This document shows positions 29,293-38,497 of a stretch of 64,000 nt of DNA, one piece after another; within the stretch, counting starts at the first letter, position 1; each line of letters opens with the position of its first letter. Location of the stretch: assembly GCF_000970025.1 (NCBI RefSeq), contig NZ_CP009528.1, positions 4,017,168 to 4,081,167 on the forward strand, written 5' to 3'. Source of the DNA: Methanosarcina barkeri MS (lineage in GTDB: Archaea > Halobacteriota > Methanosarcinia > Methanosarcinales > Methanosarcinaceae). A program made the translations under genes and the position numbers. The notes under the pieces are model-generated. The model had not been told where the DNA came from. It ran no database searches and saw nothing but the letters and a program-made list of their open reading frames with translations.

Positions 29293-30447
29293 ATGAAAAA
29301 AATAAAATTTGTCCTCATATATTTAATGGAATTTCTTATGATTTTTTATTGTACTACAGGAACTGCTTTTGGAGTAAATTTAACTGATAATAAGTCAGTT
29401 CAGTCAGGTGATAACTTGAACACTGGAATCACTAATGTAAATTTTGATTACTATAAGTACTTCTTTGGTCTGGATTCATATGGGAATACTGTAATTACCA
29501 GATACGGCAAACTCCCTTTACTGGAAACTGAAGAACAAAAGGAAAGCTGGAATTCAACCCTTGAAGAACTCAGTAATAAAATAAAAGATCCTCTTGCCTC
29601 CAAATACATGTATCCTCAAGGAGAAGTAGTAACATGTGGAACTAATGAAAAAGGATACTTTGTAATTTTGTTCAAGTATGGTAATGTTGATGAGCCGTTA
29701 ATGGATGAAATATACGTTCTAATAGATAATTCTGCAAAAGAAATGAAAATAAACGATATTCCGGTAGAATTCGGATACGGAACTTATAGGCAGGAAATTA
29801 CATTAAATTCAGAACAAGGCATCTATTACTGGTTTGGAGAAAATATGGACAATCTTTCTGAATCAGACATACATATAATTCAAGAGATTATGAAGGAAAA
29901 ACCAACCACGCCAGTACAAAAAATAGTTGCAGCATATGGAAAAATTCCTCTTCTAAAAGACCAGAATGAAATAATTACTTGGGCAGATAAGTTATCTGCA
30001 ATTGCTGGTAGTACCCAGAACAAAATCAATCCATACATGGAAAGAGAACAGGTAATAGTATATGGAGGAGAGCTCACTAGATTAGAAGTAGGGATTAACG
30101 AAACTTTACCTTCAAAAGAAAAGAATACTATAATAAAAGAGATTTATCAGATTATTGACGAAGAAGCAAGAAGACAAAATATAACTGATGTTCCGGTTAT
30201 TTTTGACGAAGGCGTATTTATTAATGAAGTCGCAACTGAAGATACAGAAGCCGAAGAAACTAACTTATCATTATCTGAAGAGGAAAAAACACGAGAACTC
30301 AATAATTCAAAGGACAATAATTCTGAGTCTGATAATGTTAGTAGCTCAAGTGGAAATGAATCGAGTAAAAAGAACTCCACTCCAGGCTTCGGATTATTGA
30401 GTGGTTTGGTCTGCCTTTGTGGAGGATGGAAGTTCGGTAAGAAGTAG
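29293..30447 (+). CDS. Surface-anchored protein with two protease-pro-domain-like repeats and PGF-CTERM tail
   Basis: 384 residues from the ATG at 29293 (GAGTGA upstream; a GTG at 29284 is the alternative). After a signal peptide come two repeats of about 105 residues (about 64-168 and 207-312). Each has YGKLPLL or YGKIPLL, a conserved Trp, a YMYPQGE/YMEREQ strand, an EIY-LID helix and NDIPVEF/TDVPVIF. The same pattern forms the pro-region of the protease just upstream, but here there is no protease domain. An acidic Ser/Asn-rich linker leads to STPGFGLLSGLVCLCGG and a KFGKK basic end, the layout of PGF-CTERM archaeosortase substrates. I infer an anchored inhibitor, folding partner or receptor for the protease. 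Confidence 0.82.
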   Translation: MKKIKFVLIYLMEFLMIFYCTTGTAFGVNLTDNKSVQSGDNLNTGITNVNFDYYKYFFGLDSYGNTVITRYGKLPLLETEEQKESWNSTLEELSNKIKDPLASKYMYPQGEVVTCGTNEKGYFVILFKYGNVDEPLMDEIYVLIDNSAKEMKINDIPVEFGYGTYRQEITLNSEQGIYYWFGENMDNLSESDIHIIQEIMKEKPTTPVQKIVAAYGKIPLLKDQNEIITWADKLSAIAGSTQNKINPYMEREQVIVYGGELTRLEVGINETLPSKEKNTIIKEIYQIIDEEARRQNITDVPVIFDEGVFINEVATEDTEAEETNLSLSEEEKTRELNNSKDNNSESDNVSSSSGNESSKKNSTPGFGLLSGLVCLCGGWKFGKK

Positions 30448-30595
30448 ATGCCAAAATGGAGTTTAATGTCGTTACTTATTTGGACTGAACTAGTATGAAA
30501 GACAAAGATGCCTAGGGAAAAAAGAAGAAAAATAAAATTATACAAACAACACCTATTGATAATGTTTCAATATTTACTTTTATGAATACCAATTT

Positions 30596-30883
30596 TTAGT
30601 GCAATACCTCCACCTTGAACCCTTTTTTCGAGCCTACTACAGCATTAAATAAGCCAGCTACAATATGCCCTATAAAGTATCCAGATACTCCATAAAATAT
30701 AGGTAGGCTGAGTACAGCCCATTTCCCGAAAATTAAGGAAAAAATTCCGAATTTTTTTGGCATAGAAATTCCCATAAAAGCAGCGATTGTTGTAAAAAAC
30801 CCAAAAACTAAACCCATTGTTCCATAAAGGATTGTAAGGATTTTTCCAAATCCGGCTGAATCAATTTCTTTTATGATTACCAT
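30596..30883 (-). CDS. Small integral membrane protein, function unknown
   Basis: 95 residues from the ATG at 30883, preceded by GGGGGAA; an in-frame ATG at 30904 is less well placed. Two long hydrophobic segments (ILTILYGTMGLVFGFFTTIA and LSLPIFYGVSGYFIGHIVAG) are joined by a basic loop, and the end KKGFKVEVLH is a short strand. It resembles small two-to-three-helix archaeal membrane proteins that start with a K-E-I/D motif and carry a LPIFYG segment, but I know of no function. It converges on the anchored pro-domain gene. Confidence 0.7.
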   Translation of the reverse strand: MVIIKEIDSAGFGKILTILYGTMGLVFGFFTTIAAFMGISMPKKFGIFSLIFGKWAVLSLPIFYGVSGYFIGHIVAGLFNAVVGSKKGFKVEVLH

Positions 30884-31513
30884 GATATTCCCCCAATAAC
30901 TCATATTTTTTGCAATTTATATAATTATGGTACTATTATTTTTGGAATAAACATTTGAAAGGACTATTTTCAAGTTTTTTTAAAAAATTTATAGACCCCT
31001 TGAAAAATGATTAGTTTTTTAAGGGATATTATATCTTATTTGCCCAATTAAATGTAGTGTCAGCCCTCCTCCCGTTAAGGTACATTTATTAAAAGATCTA
31101 TTTGCTGTTTAAAGGATTTAAGTACTTTAATTGGTAAATTAAACGTTGATTTTTCCTTACTTTTAACATTGAATTTTGTATGGATGAAAATGACATCAGA
31201 TGCCTTATTTATAAATAAACATAAATTGTAAAAGAATAAAGTATTTATCTCGCTCTCTTCTTGATTTAAAAGAGTATTATAGATTATTTATTTAAAAAAT
31301 TGATTTTTAGAGTGTACCTTAATTGGGGAAACTCTAAATGCATACCTATTATCCAAAATAAGCATTTTATACCCTTAGTTTTAGTACTGATTTGGAAGGA
31401 CCCTAAAAATTTACGAAAAGCCAAGACTTTGCAAAGGAATTTTTGGTCAAGCTTTTTTTTAAAAAGCTTGAGCCAAAGCCTTTTAAAGGTGAACCTCTCT
31501 CAATCTGCATGAC
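30884..31513. other. AT-rich intergenic region with a hairpin near the next start
   Basis: No supported gene. A 70-codon plus frame at 31300 has low coding character. TATA-like words are common. The hairpin at 31441-31476 lies about 40 bases before the next start codon. Confidence 0.45.
31441..31476. repeat. Near-perfect hairpin of the dispersed ggtcaagc family
   Basis: TTGGTCAAGCTTTTT faces AAAAAGCTTGAGCCAA with a single extra base, around a short T loop. The same words occur in the hairpin cluster at about 5710-5880, 25 kb away. Confidence 0.75.
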
Positions 31514-33418
31514 ATGTCCAGACCAGCATATCTTGGAAAAATGCTTCTGCACTGGTGTGAGGCCTGTAATGTGCCTGTGCTAGGGAAAAAGTGCGGATGC
31601 GGTAAAAGTACAAAAAAAGTTGAGGTAACCCCTCCAGGGGATATCCGTCCTGCTTTTGATTATGATATAAAACGCATAAACTCGGTTTCGGAAAAACAGT
31701 TCAATGAGCCACTTATACCTGAAGGGCACCTTGTAGTGCTAAATAAAGCTCCGTATGAAGACCGTATGGATGAGATTATAGTTGACGGAGAAGTGCTTGC
31801 GTCTCTCAGATTTGAAATAGAAAGCTGTGAATGGGTCCTGCTTCCAAGGCTCGAAGGAGCAAGAAGGCTTTTTCAGGGAAGGGATAGGAAAGCCCTGAAA
31901 AAATGGGTTGTTATCGATCAGGCAGTTGTACCTTTTATCCTGGAAAAAGGAGCAAGTGTTCTGGCGCCCGGGGTTCTTGATGCCGATCCTGAACTCAAAA
32001 AAGAAGATGAGGTAGTTGTACTGAACCCCGACGGGGAAGTAATCTGCTGTGGGCGGGCCCGAATGACAGGAAAGGAAATGCGTGAGGAAAACCACGGGCA
32101 TGCAGTAAAACCGCGCTGGAGCAGAAACCCAGAGCCTCAAAAAACAAAACTCGGAGGGCAGACCTGGGAAGATGCCGTAAAAGCCAACGAAAAAATTCTG
32201 GACGGCATGATAGAAAGGTCCCACGCATTCATAAAAAATGTCGCAAGAAGCATGGATTTGAAAGTAAGCGTATCCTATTCCGGAGGAAAGGATAGCCTTG
32301 CTGTGCTCCAGCTAGTTAGTGAAAGTCTTGACGATTACGAGATTATGTTTGCAGATACCGGGCTTGAGTTTCCGGAAACCATTGAAAACGTCAAACAGGT
32401 TGTAGAACACTACGGGAAAAAACTCAGGACATCAAGTGCAAGAGACGCTTTTTGGAATTCAATAAGTGTTTTTGGCCCTCCTACAATGGATACTCGCTGG
32501 TGCTGCAAGATCTGCAAACTCGGGCCGATCACCCGGTTAATTGATGAGAACTACGAAGGTGGATGCCTTAGTTTCATAGGGCAACGCCAGTATGAATCCC
32601 ATGCCCGTTCAATCAGCAAGAAAGTCTGGAAAAATCCCTGGGTGGGAAATCAGGTAGGAGCATCCCCTATACAGGAATGGACAGCTCTTCATGTTTGGCT
32701 TTACCTTTTCAGGACAAAAGCTCCCTATAATCCGGCTTATGAAAAAGGATATGACCGGATGGGATGCTGGCTCTGTCCATCTTCCTCTCTTGCAGATTTC
32801 TTCCAGCTTGAAGAAAGCCATCCCGACCTTGCAAAAAAGCTGAACTCCCGTCTCCTTGCCTATGCCGAGAAAATGGGGCTTTCTCTTGAGTGGGTAAAGT
32901 ACGGTTTATGGCGCTACAAGCGATATCCTCGTGTTCTCCAGAAACTTGCTGAGAAAAAAGGAATTTCTCTTATTCCATCCCAGGAGGCTCCAACAGAGCT
33001 TCATTTTGAAGTAGCAACAGGGTACAGGCCCTGCAAAGCAGGAGGAATATCTGCGGATGGAAGCTTCGGGCAGGCAATTGATATAGAAACCCTGAAAGAA
33101 ACCGGAATGCTTTCACCCATCGGAAAGGCTTCTTTCATAGAAGGAGCCGCATCGGTAGCTTTCAGAGAATCCAGGGCACAGGTTTTTGCCTCAGGGAATG
33201 TTAATGGGAGAAGTGAGAACGAAAAAGAGCTAAAAAAACTTATGAGAATTGTTGAGCTCTCAGTAAGAAGGGCTTTACTCTGCCAGGGATGCGGAGTTTG
33301 CGTGGGTCACTGTGAGCATAATGCGATTGAAATGAAAGAAAAGAAGGTAAGGATTAAAGAAAACTGCATTCATTGCGGAGCATGTATTGAAGTTTGTCCG
33401 CTTGTTAAATTTATTTAA
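31514..33418 (+). CDS. PAPS-reductase-family protein fused to zinc, PUA-like and ferredoxin domains
   Basis: 634 residues with four parts. Residues 1-35 hold a zinc-ribbon-like CEAC...CGCG. A PUA-like RNA-binding fold follows (WVVIDQAVVPFILEKGASVL to EVICCGRARM). Next is an adenine-nucleotide alpha-hydrolase core with PP-loop SYSGGKDSLAVLQL and sulfotransferase-like WCCKICKLGP. At the C-terminus is a two-cluster ferredoxin (CQGCGVCVGHCEHNAI; CIHCGACIEVCP). The combination of PUA and PP-loop suggests RNA thiolation or sulfur mobilisation rather than sulfate assimilation. It is typical of methanogens; substrate unknown. The YLGK-L-WCE start region is conserved, which supports the ATG at 31514. 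Confidence 0.88.
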   Translation: MSRPAYLGKMLLHWCEACNVPVLGKKCGCGKSTKKVEVTPPGDIRPAFDYDIKRINSVSEKQFNEPLIPEGHLVVLNKAPYEDRMDEIIVDGEVLASLRFEIESCEWVLLPRLEGARRLFQGRDRKALKKWVVIDQAVVPFILEKGASVLAPGVLDADPELKKEDEVVVLNPDGEVICCGRARMTGKEMREENHGHAVKPRWSRNPEPQKTKLGGQTWEDAVKANEKILDGMIERSHAFIKNVARSMDLKVSVSYSGGKDSLAVLQLVSESLDDYEIMFADTGLEFPETIENVKQVVEHYGKKLRTSSARDAFWNSISVFGPPTMDTRWCCKICKLGPITRLIDENYEGGCLSFIGQRQYESHARSISKKVWKNPWVGNQVGASPIQEWTALHVWLYLFRTKAPYNPAYEKGYDRMGCWLCPSSSLADFFQLEESHPDLAKKLNSRLLAYAEKMGLSLEWVKYGLWRYKRYPRVLQKLAEKKGISLIPSQEAPTELHFEVATGYRPCKAGGISADGSFGQAIDIETLKETGMLSPIGKASFIEGAASVAFRESRAQVFASGNVNGRSENEKELKKLMRIVELSVRRALLCQGCGVCVGHCEHNAIEMKEKKVRIKENCIHCGACIEVCPLVKFI

Positions 33419-33527
33419 ACTCTTTCATAAACTCTTACATTTACACGAATTAGAACGGAGTACTTTGCAGAAAGAAAAAGTGAAAATCCAGATAGAGGTA
33501 AATGTAAAACTTCAAAAAAGCAAAATT

Positions 33528-33600
33528 AATAATCAAAAGGTAAGCATAATAATCAAAAGGTAAGCTTAATAATCAAAAGGTAAGCTTAATAATCAAAAAA
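33528..33600. repeat. 20-bp tandem repeat abutting the dinB stop codon
   Basis: About three and a half copies of taataatcaaaaggtaagct; the word aataatcaaaaagg continues into the dinB coding end at 33612-33626. Read on the minus strand, the repeat reiterates the bases that encode the last codons of dinB. Confidence 0.85.
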
Positions 33601-33609
33601 AAGACAAAC

Positions 33610-34707
33610 TCAATAATCAAAAAGGCTTTTCTGGCCTATCCTTTTTTGAAGTTCTCCTACCCTGATACCTACACGCCTGAACTCAGTTCGGCTTTCCGAA
33701 AGGAACTCATTAAGGATTTCGCGAGTCACCTCGAGAAGAGTTTCCTTTGAATAGGCCGGGTGGTTTAGTGTACGGCTTTTAGTGTACATCCTGAACTTTG
33801 AATTTATGACCGTAATAGTTACAGTTTTGAAGGAAAGCTCCCTTGAATCGAGTTTTGAAATTACATCCCCTGCCAGCCTGTCAAGTAGCTGAGAGATAAG
33901 ATTAACGTCGAGGGTATCCTCAGGCAGAGTTGCGATCCTTCCTATCTGTTCAGAGCCTTCCCTTTCTTTCAGGGGAGAATTATCGATACCTGACGCAGCC
34001 TGTTTAAGCCAGACTCCTCGAGTTTTTCCGAAAGTTGAGATCAGGTCAATAACATCATGTTCAGCAAGATCTTTTATTGTGACTATGCCCATTTCCTGCA
34101 GTTTTCCTGCGGTTACATTCCCTATTCCCCAGAGTTTAGACACCTTGAGAGGCCAGAGAAATCTCTCGAGTTTATCCGGACTTATAACAGTAATCCCATC
34201 GGGTTTCTGGACAGAGGATGCCATTTTGGCAATAAGCTTATTTGGGCCTACCCCCACCGAACAGGTCAGCTTCTCTTTATCCTTTACTTCATTCTTAATC
34301 TGGTTTCCAATCTCAAAGGCAAGGTTAAAATCCCCACCTGTTTTTTCGGTAATTTCCAGGAAGGCTTCGTCTATGCTTATCTGTTCAAACGCTTCCCCTG
34401 TCTCCCTTGCATCCGCATAACTCCTGAGAATTTCCATAACCCGGTCCGAGACAGAAGTATAGAAATCCTTTCGTACAGGCAGGAAAACTGCTTCAGGGTT
34501 CAGTTTCTTTGCCTTTGAACATGGCATGCCTGCCTTGATCCCGGACTCTCGTGCGGTATAATTACAGGTACTTACAGCCCCACTGAGCTCGCTTCTTCCG
34601 GAAAGCATGCAGACAACGATGGCTTTTCCCTGAAGTTCAGAGTTTTCCCGCTCTTCAATCGCTGCATAAAAAGAGTCCATATCTACATGGAGAACGATAC
34701 GCTGCAT
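33610..34707 (-). CDS. dinB: DNA polymerase IV (Y-family)
   Basis: 365 residues from the ATG at 34707 (MQRIVLHVDMDSFYAAIEE), where the family begins; the extra 14 codons to 34749 are not conserved. Catalytic carboxylates sit in HVDMDSFYA and in QISIDEAFLEIT; CSVGVGPNKLIAKMAS and the HhH-like segment KLWGIGNVTAGKLQEMG are also diagnostic. The little-finger domain follows. The C-terminus IGQKSLFDY is a PIP-box-like PCNA-binding tail. It performs low-fidelity translesion synthesis. The tandem repeat immediately beyond the stop appears to derive from the sequence coding this tail. Confidence 0.96.
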   Translation of the reverse strand: MQRIVLHVDMDSFYAAIEERENSELQGKAIVVCMLSGRSELSGAVSTCNYTARESGIKAGMPCSKAKKLNPEAVFLPVRKDFYTSVSDRVMEILRSYADARETGEAFEQISIDEAFLEITEKTGGDFNLAFEIGNQIKNEVKDKEKLTCSVGVGPNKLIAKMASSVQKPDGITVISPDKLERFLWPLKVSKLWGIGNVTAGKLQEMGIVTIKDLAEHDVIDLISTFGKTRGVWLKQAASGIDNSPLKEREGSEQIGRIATLPEDTLDVNLISQLLDRLAGDVISKLDSRELSFKTVTITVINSKFRMYTKSRTLNHPAYSKETLLEVTREILNEFLSESRTEFRRVGIRVGELQKRIGQKSLFDY

Positions 34708-34873
34708 CAAAAAAAATAGGTTGGGAAGATTTGTATAGTTATCTCTCAAACTTTAGGAATATAAAAGTACAAACCATAACACATAAGAAAGATAGCTTCA
34801 TTATTTGTAACACTATTTTTAAAAAAGTTAGTTTGCAGCAGTAGACACGATTTTCATACAGGACGTTTTCAGT

Positions 34874-35854
34874 ATGAGCACTCCGAATTCCCCACAGAAC
34901 TCAGAAGAAACAGTAACTTTCCCAAAAGAAACAACAGGCAGAACGAGCCAGATATCCGGAATATGTTCCGAAAAATCGGGCAAAGCCTCCGAAAGAAATG
35001 ATATTCCTGTACTGGAAGTCAGAGACCTCTGCCATAGATACCCTCATCTTGATTCAAACACCCTAGATAAAATCAACCTCAAAGTGTTCAAAGGAGAGAG
35101 AGTTGCAGTGCTTGGGGCTAATGGAGCAGGAAAATCGACTTTGTTCAAGCACCTTAACGGAATCCTGAAGCCTCTTTCAGGGGAAGTCCTGATAAAAGGA
35201 GAAAAAATGACTAAGAAGAATATCCGGACATGCAGGAAAACCGTAGGAATCGTCTTCCAAGACCCTGATGACCAAGTACTTGCTCCTAGTGTTGAAGAAG
35301 ATATTGCTTTTGGGCCAATTAATATGGGCTTGTCCAGAAATGAGGTCGAAAGGAGAGTAAAAGAAGCCCTTGAGATGGTTGGACTCACAGGTTTTGAGGA
35401 AAGGGCCCCGCATCATCTGAGCGGAGGGCAGAAGAAACTTGTGGCAATCGCAGGCATCCTTGCCATGCGTCCTGAGATTATAGTCCTTGATGAGCCAACA
35501 GCCGGACTTGACCCTCTCAGTTCGGCTCGCGTTCTTGAATTAATTATGAAGATGAATAGGGAACTGGGGATCACCCTGCTACTTTCTACCCATAATGTGG
35601 ATGTAGTTCCTTATTTTGCAGAAAGGGTTTTTGTTCTCCATCATGGAAGACTTGAGGCTGATGGAAGCCCGTACGAGATTTTCAGCGATCCCGAACTCCT
35701 CAGGAAAGCTCACCTAAGACTTCCGAGAGTTGCTGAAGTATTTGAGATGCTCCAGCAAAAAGGACTCAATGTTAACATACAGATAACAGCCGAAGCGGCT
35801 AGAGATGAAATACTGCGGCTTGTAAGCTCGGGACAGCAAAAGAGGATTGAGTGA
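34874..35854 (+). CDS. cbiO: Cobalt/nickel ECF transporter ATPase
   Basis: 326 residues. A 45-residue Ser/Thr-rich N-terminal extension precedes a standard ECF ATPase: Walker A GANGAGKST, Q-loop FQDPDDQVLAPSVEEDIAFGP (the DDQV form is typical of CbiO), signature HLSGGQKKLVAIAG, Walker B IIVLDEPTAGLD. It energises uptake together with CbiQ (33 bases downstream) and, presumably, CbiM/CbiN about 5.4 kb further on. The C-terminal helical tail is of normal type. The metal could be Co or Ni. Confidence 0.93.
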   Translation: MSTPNSPQNSEETVTFPKETTGRTSQISGICSEKSGKASERNDIPVLEVRDLCHRYPHLDSNTLDKINLKVFKGERVAVLGANGAGKSTLFKHLNGILKPLSGEVLIKGEKMTKKNIRTCRKTVGIVFQDPDDQVLAPSVEEDIAFGPINMGLSRNEVERRVKEALEMVGLTGFEERAPHHLSGGQKKLVAIAGILAMRPEIIVLDEPTAGLDPLSSARVLELIMKMNRELGITLLLSTHNVDVVPYFAERVFVLHHGRLEADGSPYEIFSDPELLRKAHLRLPRVAEVFEMLQQKGLNVNIQITAEAARDEILRLVSSGQQKRIE

Positions 35855-35887
35855 AAGCCGGAAAGAATCCTCAGAGGAGAAGTTTTA

Positions 35888-36694
35888 ATGGTAACGCTCA
35901 CGGATATTGAACGCGAATCATATAAAAACAGCCCAGTACACAGGCTTGAACCCCGGATAAAGCTGCTTTTTACACTTGCAATAATCATATATGCAGTTAG
36001 CCTGCCCCGGATTCACGAAAAAAATATGGTCCGCCTTTTTGCCATAGAGATTTATTTGCTGCTTCTGGTGCTTGCTGCAGGGCTCGACTTAAGATACTTC
36101 TTCCTTCGTATTCTTGCGATTTTACCATTCGGCCTCGCAATTGTCCTTATCCAACCATTCCTTAGACCTTCCTTTATAGAAAATTATACTCCATACCCTC
36201 TTGACCTGCCTTTTGGGCTCAGTATAACTTATGAAGGACTTGATTTTGGAAGCACACTGCTTGCAAAATTTCTGGTCTGCATAACAGTTATTATCCTGTT
36301 TTCTTCTACTACGCAGCTGAGAGATATGGTCGCAGCTGCAGACAGGATAGGCATTCCAAGGGAATTTACCCTGCTTTTGAGCATGATGATACGCTATCTT
36401 TTCTTGTTCTGGGCCGTTCTCAAAAGGATAAGGACCGCACAGCAAACAAGGCTCTTTGATATATGGAATAAAAATGTGCCAAGAAAATGGGTCATCGAGC
36501 AGATAGGAAATAGCATAAGTTCGATTTTCATACGCTCCTACGAGCAGGGAGAAAGGACCTATATAAGCATGCTCTGCAGAGGTTACGGAAGTGGTCACGA
36601 AAAGACTTATTACAGAGCAAAGATCAGAGCTCAGGACATCTTCTTCTTGCTTCTGAGTGCAGGATGCGTATTATATATTCACATTTATGTTTGA
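35888..36694 (+). CDS. cbiQ: Cobalt/nickel ECF transporter T component
   Basis: 268 residues with about five membrane helices (for example LFTLAIIIYAVSLPRI, LAILPFGLAIVLIQPFL, LLSMMIRYLFLFWAVLK). The coupling helices carry RTAQQTRLFDIW and ISMLCRGYGSGH, corresponding to the two ARG-type motifs that contact the ATPase grooves; the first is divergent. VHRLEPRIKLLF is the usual N-terminal HxxDPR-like sequence. It follows cbiO closely and converges on the nicotianamine-synthase-like pair. Confidence 0.93.
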   Translation: MVTLTDIERESYKNSPVHRLEPRIKLLFTLAIIIYAVSLPRIHEKNMVRLFAIEIYLLLLVLAAGLDLRYFFLRILAILPFGLAIVLIQPFLRPSFIENYTPYPLDLPFGLSITYEGLDFGSTLLAKFLVCITVIILFSSTTQLRDMVAAADRIGIPREFTLLLSMMIRYLFLFWAVLKRIRTAQQTRLFDIWNKNVPRKWVIEQIGNSISSIFIRSYEQGERTYISMLCRGYGSGHEKTYYRAKIRAQDIFFLLLSAGCVLYIHIYV

Positions 36695-36810
36695 AAGGAG
36701 CTTCTACCACTACACTACTTTCTTAGATCTTCTGAGAACTGGTTATTTCTGAGAACTAATCATTATAAATATAGATTTTGAAAACCGCTTCCTATAGTCT
36801 CCAGAAGATC

Positions 36811-37632
36811 TTATCTCTTTTTTAAAAATACAACCGTATTATTAACTGGAGGTTCCGGCTGGATCCTGAGATATTCTTCAAATCCTGAAGGCAGTTCAAA
36901 GAGGAAATTACTGTCCAGAATTCTCCGAAGGCCCTTTTCATAAAGGCGGTAGGAAACTTTACTTCCTTTGGGAAGTACTTTTGCAAGTTGCTCAAATATC
37001 TCTTCTTTGGGTTCAGCCTGGGCAGCGACCATGTAAAGGTCACATCTGGTGTTAAGGGGCAGGCTGAAATGGTTTCCTTCGATTATCTCGATACTTTCGG
37101 AAAGACCGAGACAAGCAATAACCTCCCGGGAGAGATTCGCCCTCTTTCTATCCTGCTCAATCCCGATTCCGAAAAGACCGTGTTCGCGACAGAGCATTAT
37201 TAGACTAAGCGGTAGAGGGCCGCTTCCAAGAAAAAGAACACAATACTTTGGTTTAAGACCTGAACCTGTATATTCGGTGCTAGCAAGCTGCAGGTAGTTC
37301 GGATAAAACGTAAAATTCTGGAGAGTTTGCCACGGATTCGAGCTTTCAAGAAGACTTTTTGCTTTTTCGATTTCAAGTTTCAAATTGTATAAAAACCGAA
37401 AGCGAGAAATCTCAGCAATCAGAAGATTAAAATCCGGGCTTTCAAAGAGTACCTCAATAGACTGTTCATCTATATCCAGAGATACCATTTCATCCAGCCG
37501 TTTAAACACGGCATACAGTTCAGGAGAGGGATTATCCAAGATATCGGTTTCTTTAAGATCTTTTATCTGAGTATAGATCTGGCGAAATTCAGTAAGTAGG
37601 GGCTCAACATTGATTTTTTGAATGTTACTCAC
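36811..37632 (-). CDS. Nicotianamine synthase-like protein, copy 1
   Basis: 273 residues. A helical N-terminal domain (ELYAVFKRLDEMVSLDI, YNLKLEIEKAKSLLES) is followed by a Rossmann-type SAM-binding domain with FLGSGPLPLSLIMLCREHG, GIGIEQDRKRANLSREVI and IEIIEGN. The GSGPLPL motif is characteristic of the nicotianamine synthase family, whose archaeal member from Methanothermobacter makes thermonicotianamine from SAM and glutamate. The start is a GTG overlapping the upstream copy by eight bases, so the two are translated together. Product is inferred to be an aminobutyrate-type metal chelator. Confidence 0.87.
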   Translation of the reverse strand: MSNIQKINVEPLLTEFRQIYTQIKDLKETDILDNPSPELYAVFKRLDEMVSLDIDEQSIEVLFESPDFNLLIAEISRFRFLYNLKLEIEKAKSLLESSNPWQTLQNFTFYPNYLQLASTEYTGSGLKPKYCVLFLGSGPLPLSLIMLCREHGLFGIGIEQDRKRANLSREVIACLGLSESIEIIEGNHFSLPLNTRCDLYMVAAQAEPKEEIFEQLAKVLPKGSKVSYRLYEKGLRRILDSNFLFELPSGFEEYLRIQPEPPVNNTVVFLKKR

Positions 37633-38497
37633 ACTCCATGAAGACCAGGGTATTGTTTACTTTTCCAGCGGGATAGATTTCTTTTATTTTTCTGAAACCT
37701 TTAATCTGTTCCGGCTGGACTGGCCAGTATAGCAATTGCCTTATGCCGCTGTAGTTGCGACAACACACTGAAATGGGTTTTTTGGAACTCGATTTTCGAT
37801 TTTTGATCATCATATGCAGGTTCTCGAAGATGCGTTGTTTAGGTTCGGCAAGTCCTGCTATAAGCACAGAGTCCCATTCAATTTTTGAAAGTACGGTTTC
37901 GTTTCCTTCGATAATACTGATTTCCTTTTCAAGCCCAAAGTGCTTTATACATCTTTTTGCCAGACCCACTGCTTCAGAGTCCTGATCTACACCAATGCAA
38001 TGAATGCCGTATAATTTACTGAAGAGAAGTAGAGTAATAGGAAGGGGACCGCAGCCTATGAAAGCCAGCACTTCAATTCCAGGGTATGCCTGAACTTGAG
38101 TCTTGATCATTTTTTCGTATCTGGGATATAGAGGAAAAGATTCCAGCATTTTCCAAGGTTCCTTGTAAGCCAGGATATTTTTTGCTAGCTGAGTCTCATG
38201 CAGACTAAAAAAATGAGTATAACTGGTGTAAATCGAAGGGAGGACGGAGCTGATCACCGGGTCTCTAAGTAAAGCCAGACAGAGATCTTCAGAAATATCC
38301 ATATGCCCAAGTTCATCGAGTTCGGAAAATATCTCATAGAGCTCAGCCATATTTGATTCTGCAATTTTGCTTAAATCGCGGTCTTTAATATTGCTGTAAA
38401 AATGTAAGATATGGGACCTTATGCCATATAATTGCGGCTCATAGTCTTGAAATGGGGGTAGTAAACTGCTACCCTCAGCACTTAGTAAGCTGTTCAT
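37625..38497 (-). CDS. Nicotianamine synthase-like protein, copy 2
   Basis: 290 residues, clearly related to the adjacent copy but diverged. Helical N-terminal domain (ELYEIFSELDELGHMDIS; YTHFFSLHETQLAKNILAY), then FIGCGPLPITLLLFSKLYG, CIGVDQDSEAVGLAKRCI and ISIIEGNETVL. The loop residue that is Ser in copy 1 is Cys here (GCGPLP). The C-terminal block ends KIKEIYPAGKVNNTLVFM, matching VNNTVVFLKK in copy 1. It is the first gene of the two-gene operon, with AT-rich upstream DNA. Two unequal copies suggest a heteromer or two related chelators. Confidence 0.86.
   Translation of the reverse strand: MNSLLSAEGSSLLPPFQDYEPQLYGIRSHILHFYSNIKDRDLSKIAESNMAELYEIFSELDELGHMDISEDLCLALLRDPVISSVLPSIYTSYTHFFSLHETQLAKNILAYKEPWKMLESFPLYPRYEKMIKTQVQAYPGIEVLAFIGCGPLPITLLLFSKLYGIHCIGVDQDSEAVGLAKRCIKHFGLEKEISIIEGNETVLSKIEWDSVLIAGLAEPKQRIFENLHMMIKNRKSSSKKPISVCCRNYSGIRQLLYWPVQPEQIKGFRKIKEIYPAGKVNNTLVFMECE

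Noticed and set aside
31514-33418. Assignment as a sulfate-assimilation PAPS reductase
   Set aside because: The PUA-like and ferredoxin domains and absence of sulfate-activation genes argue for another sulfur-transfer role; only family membership is claimed.
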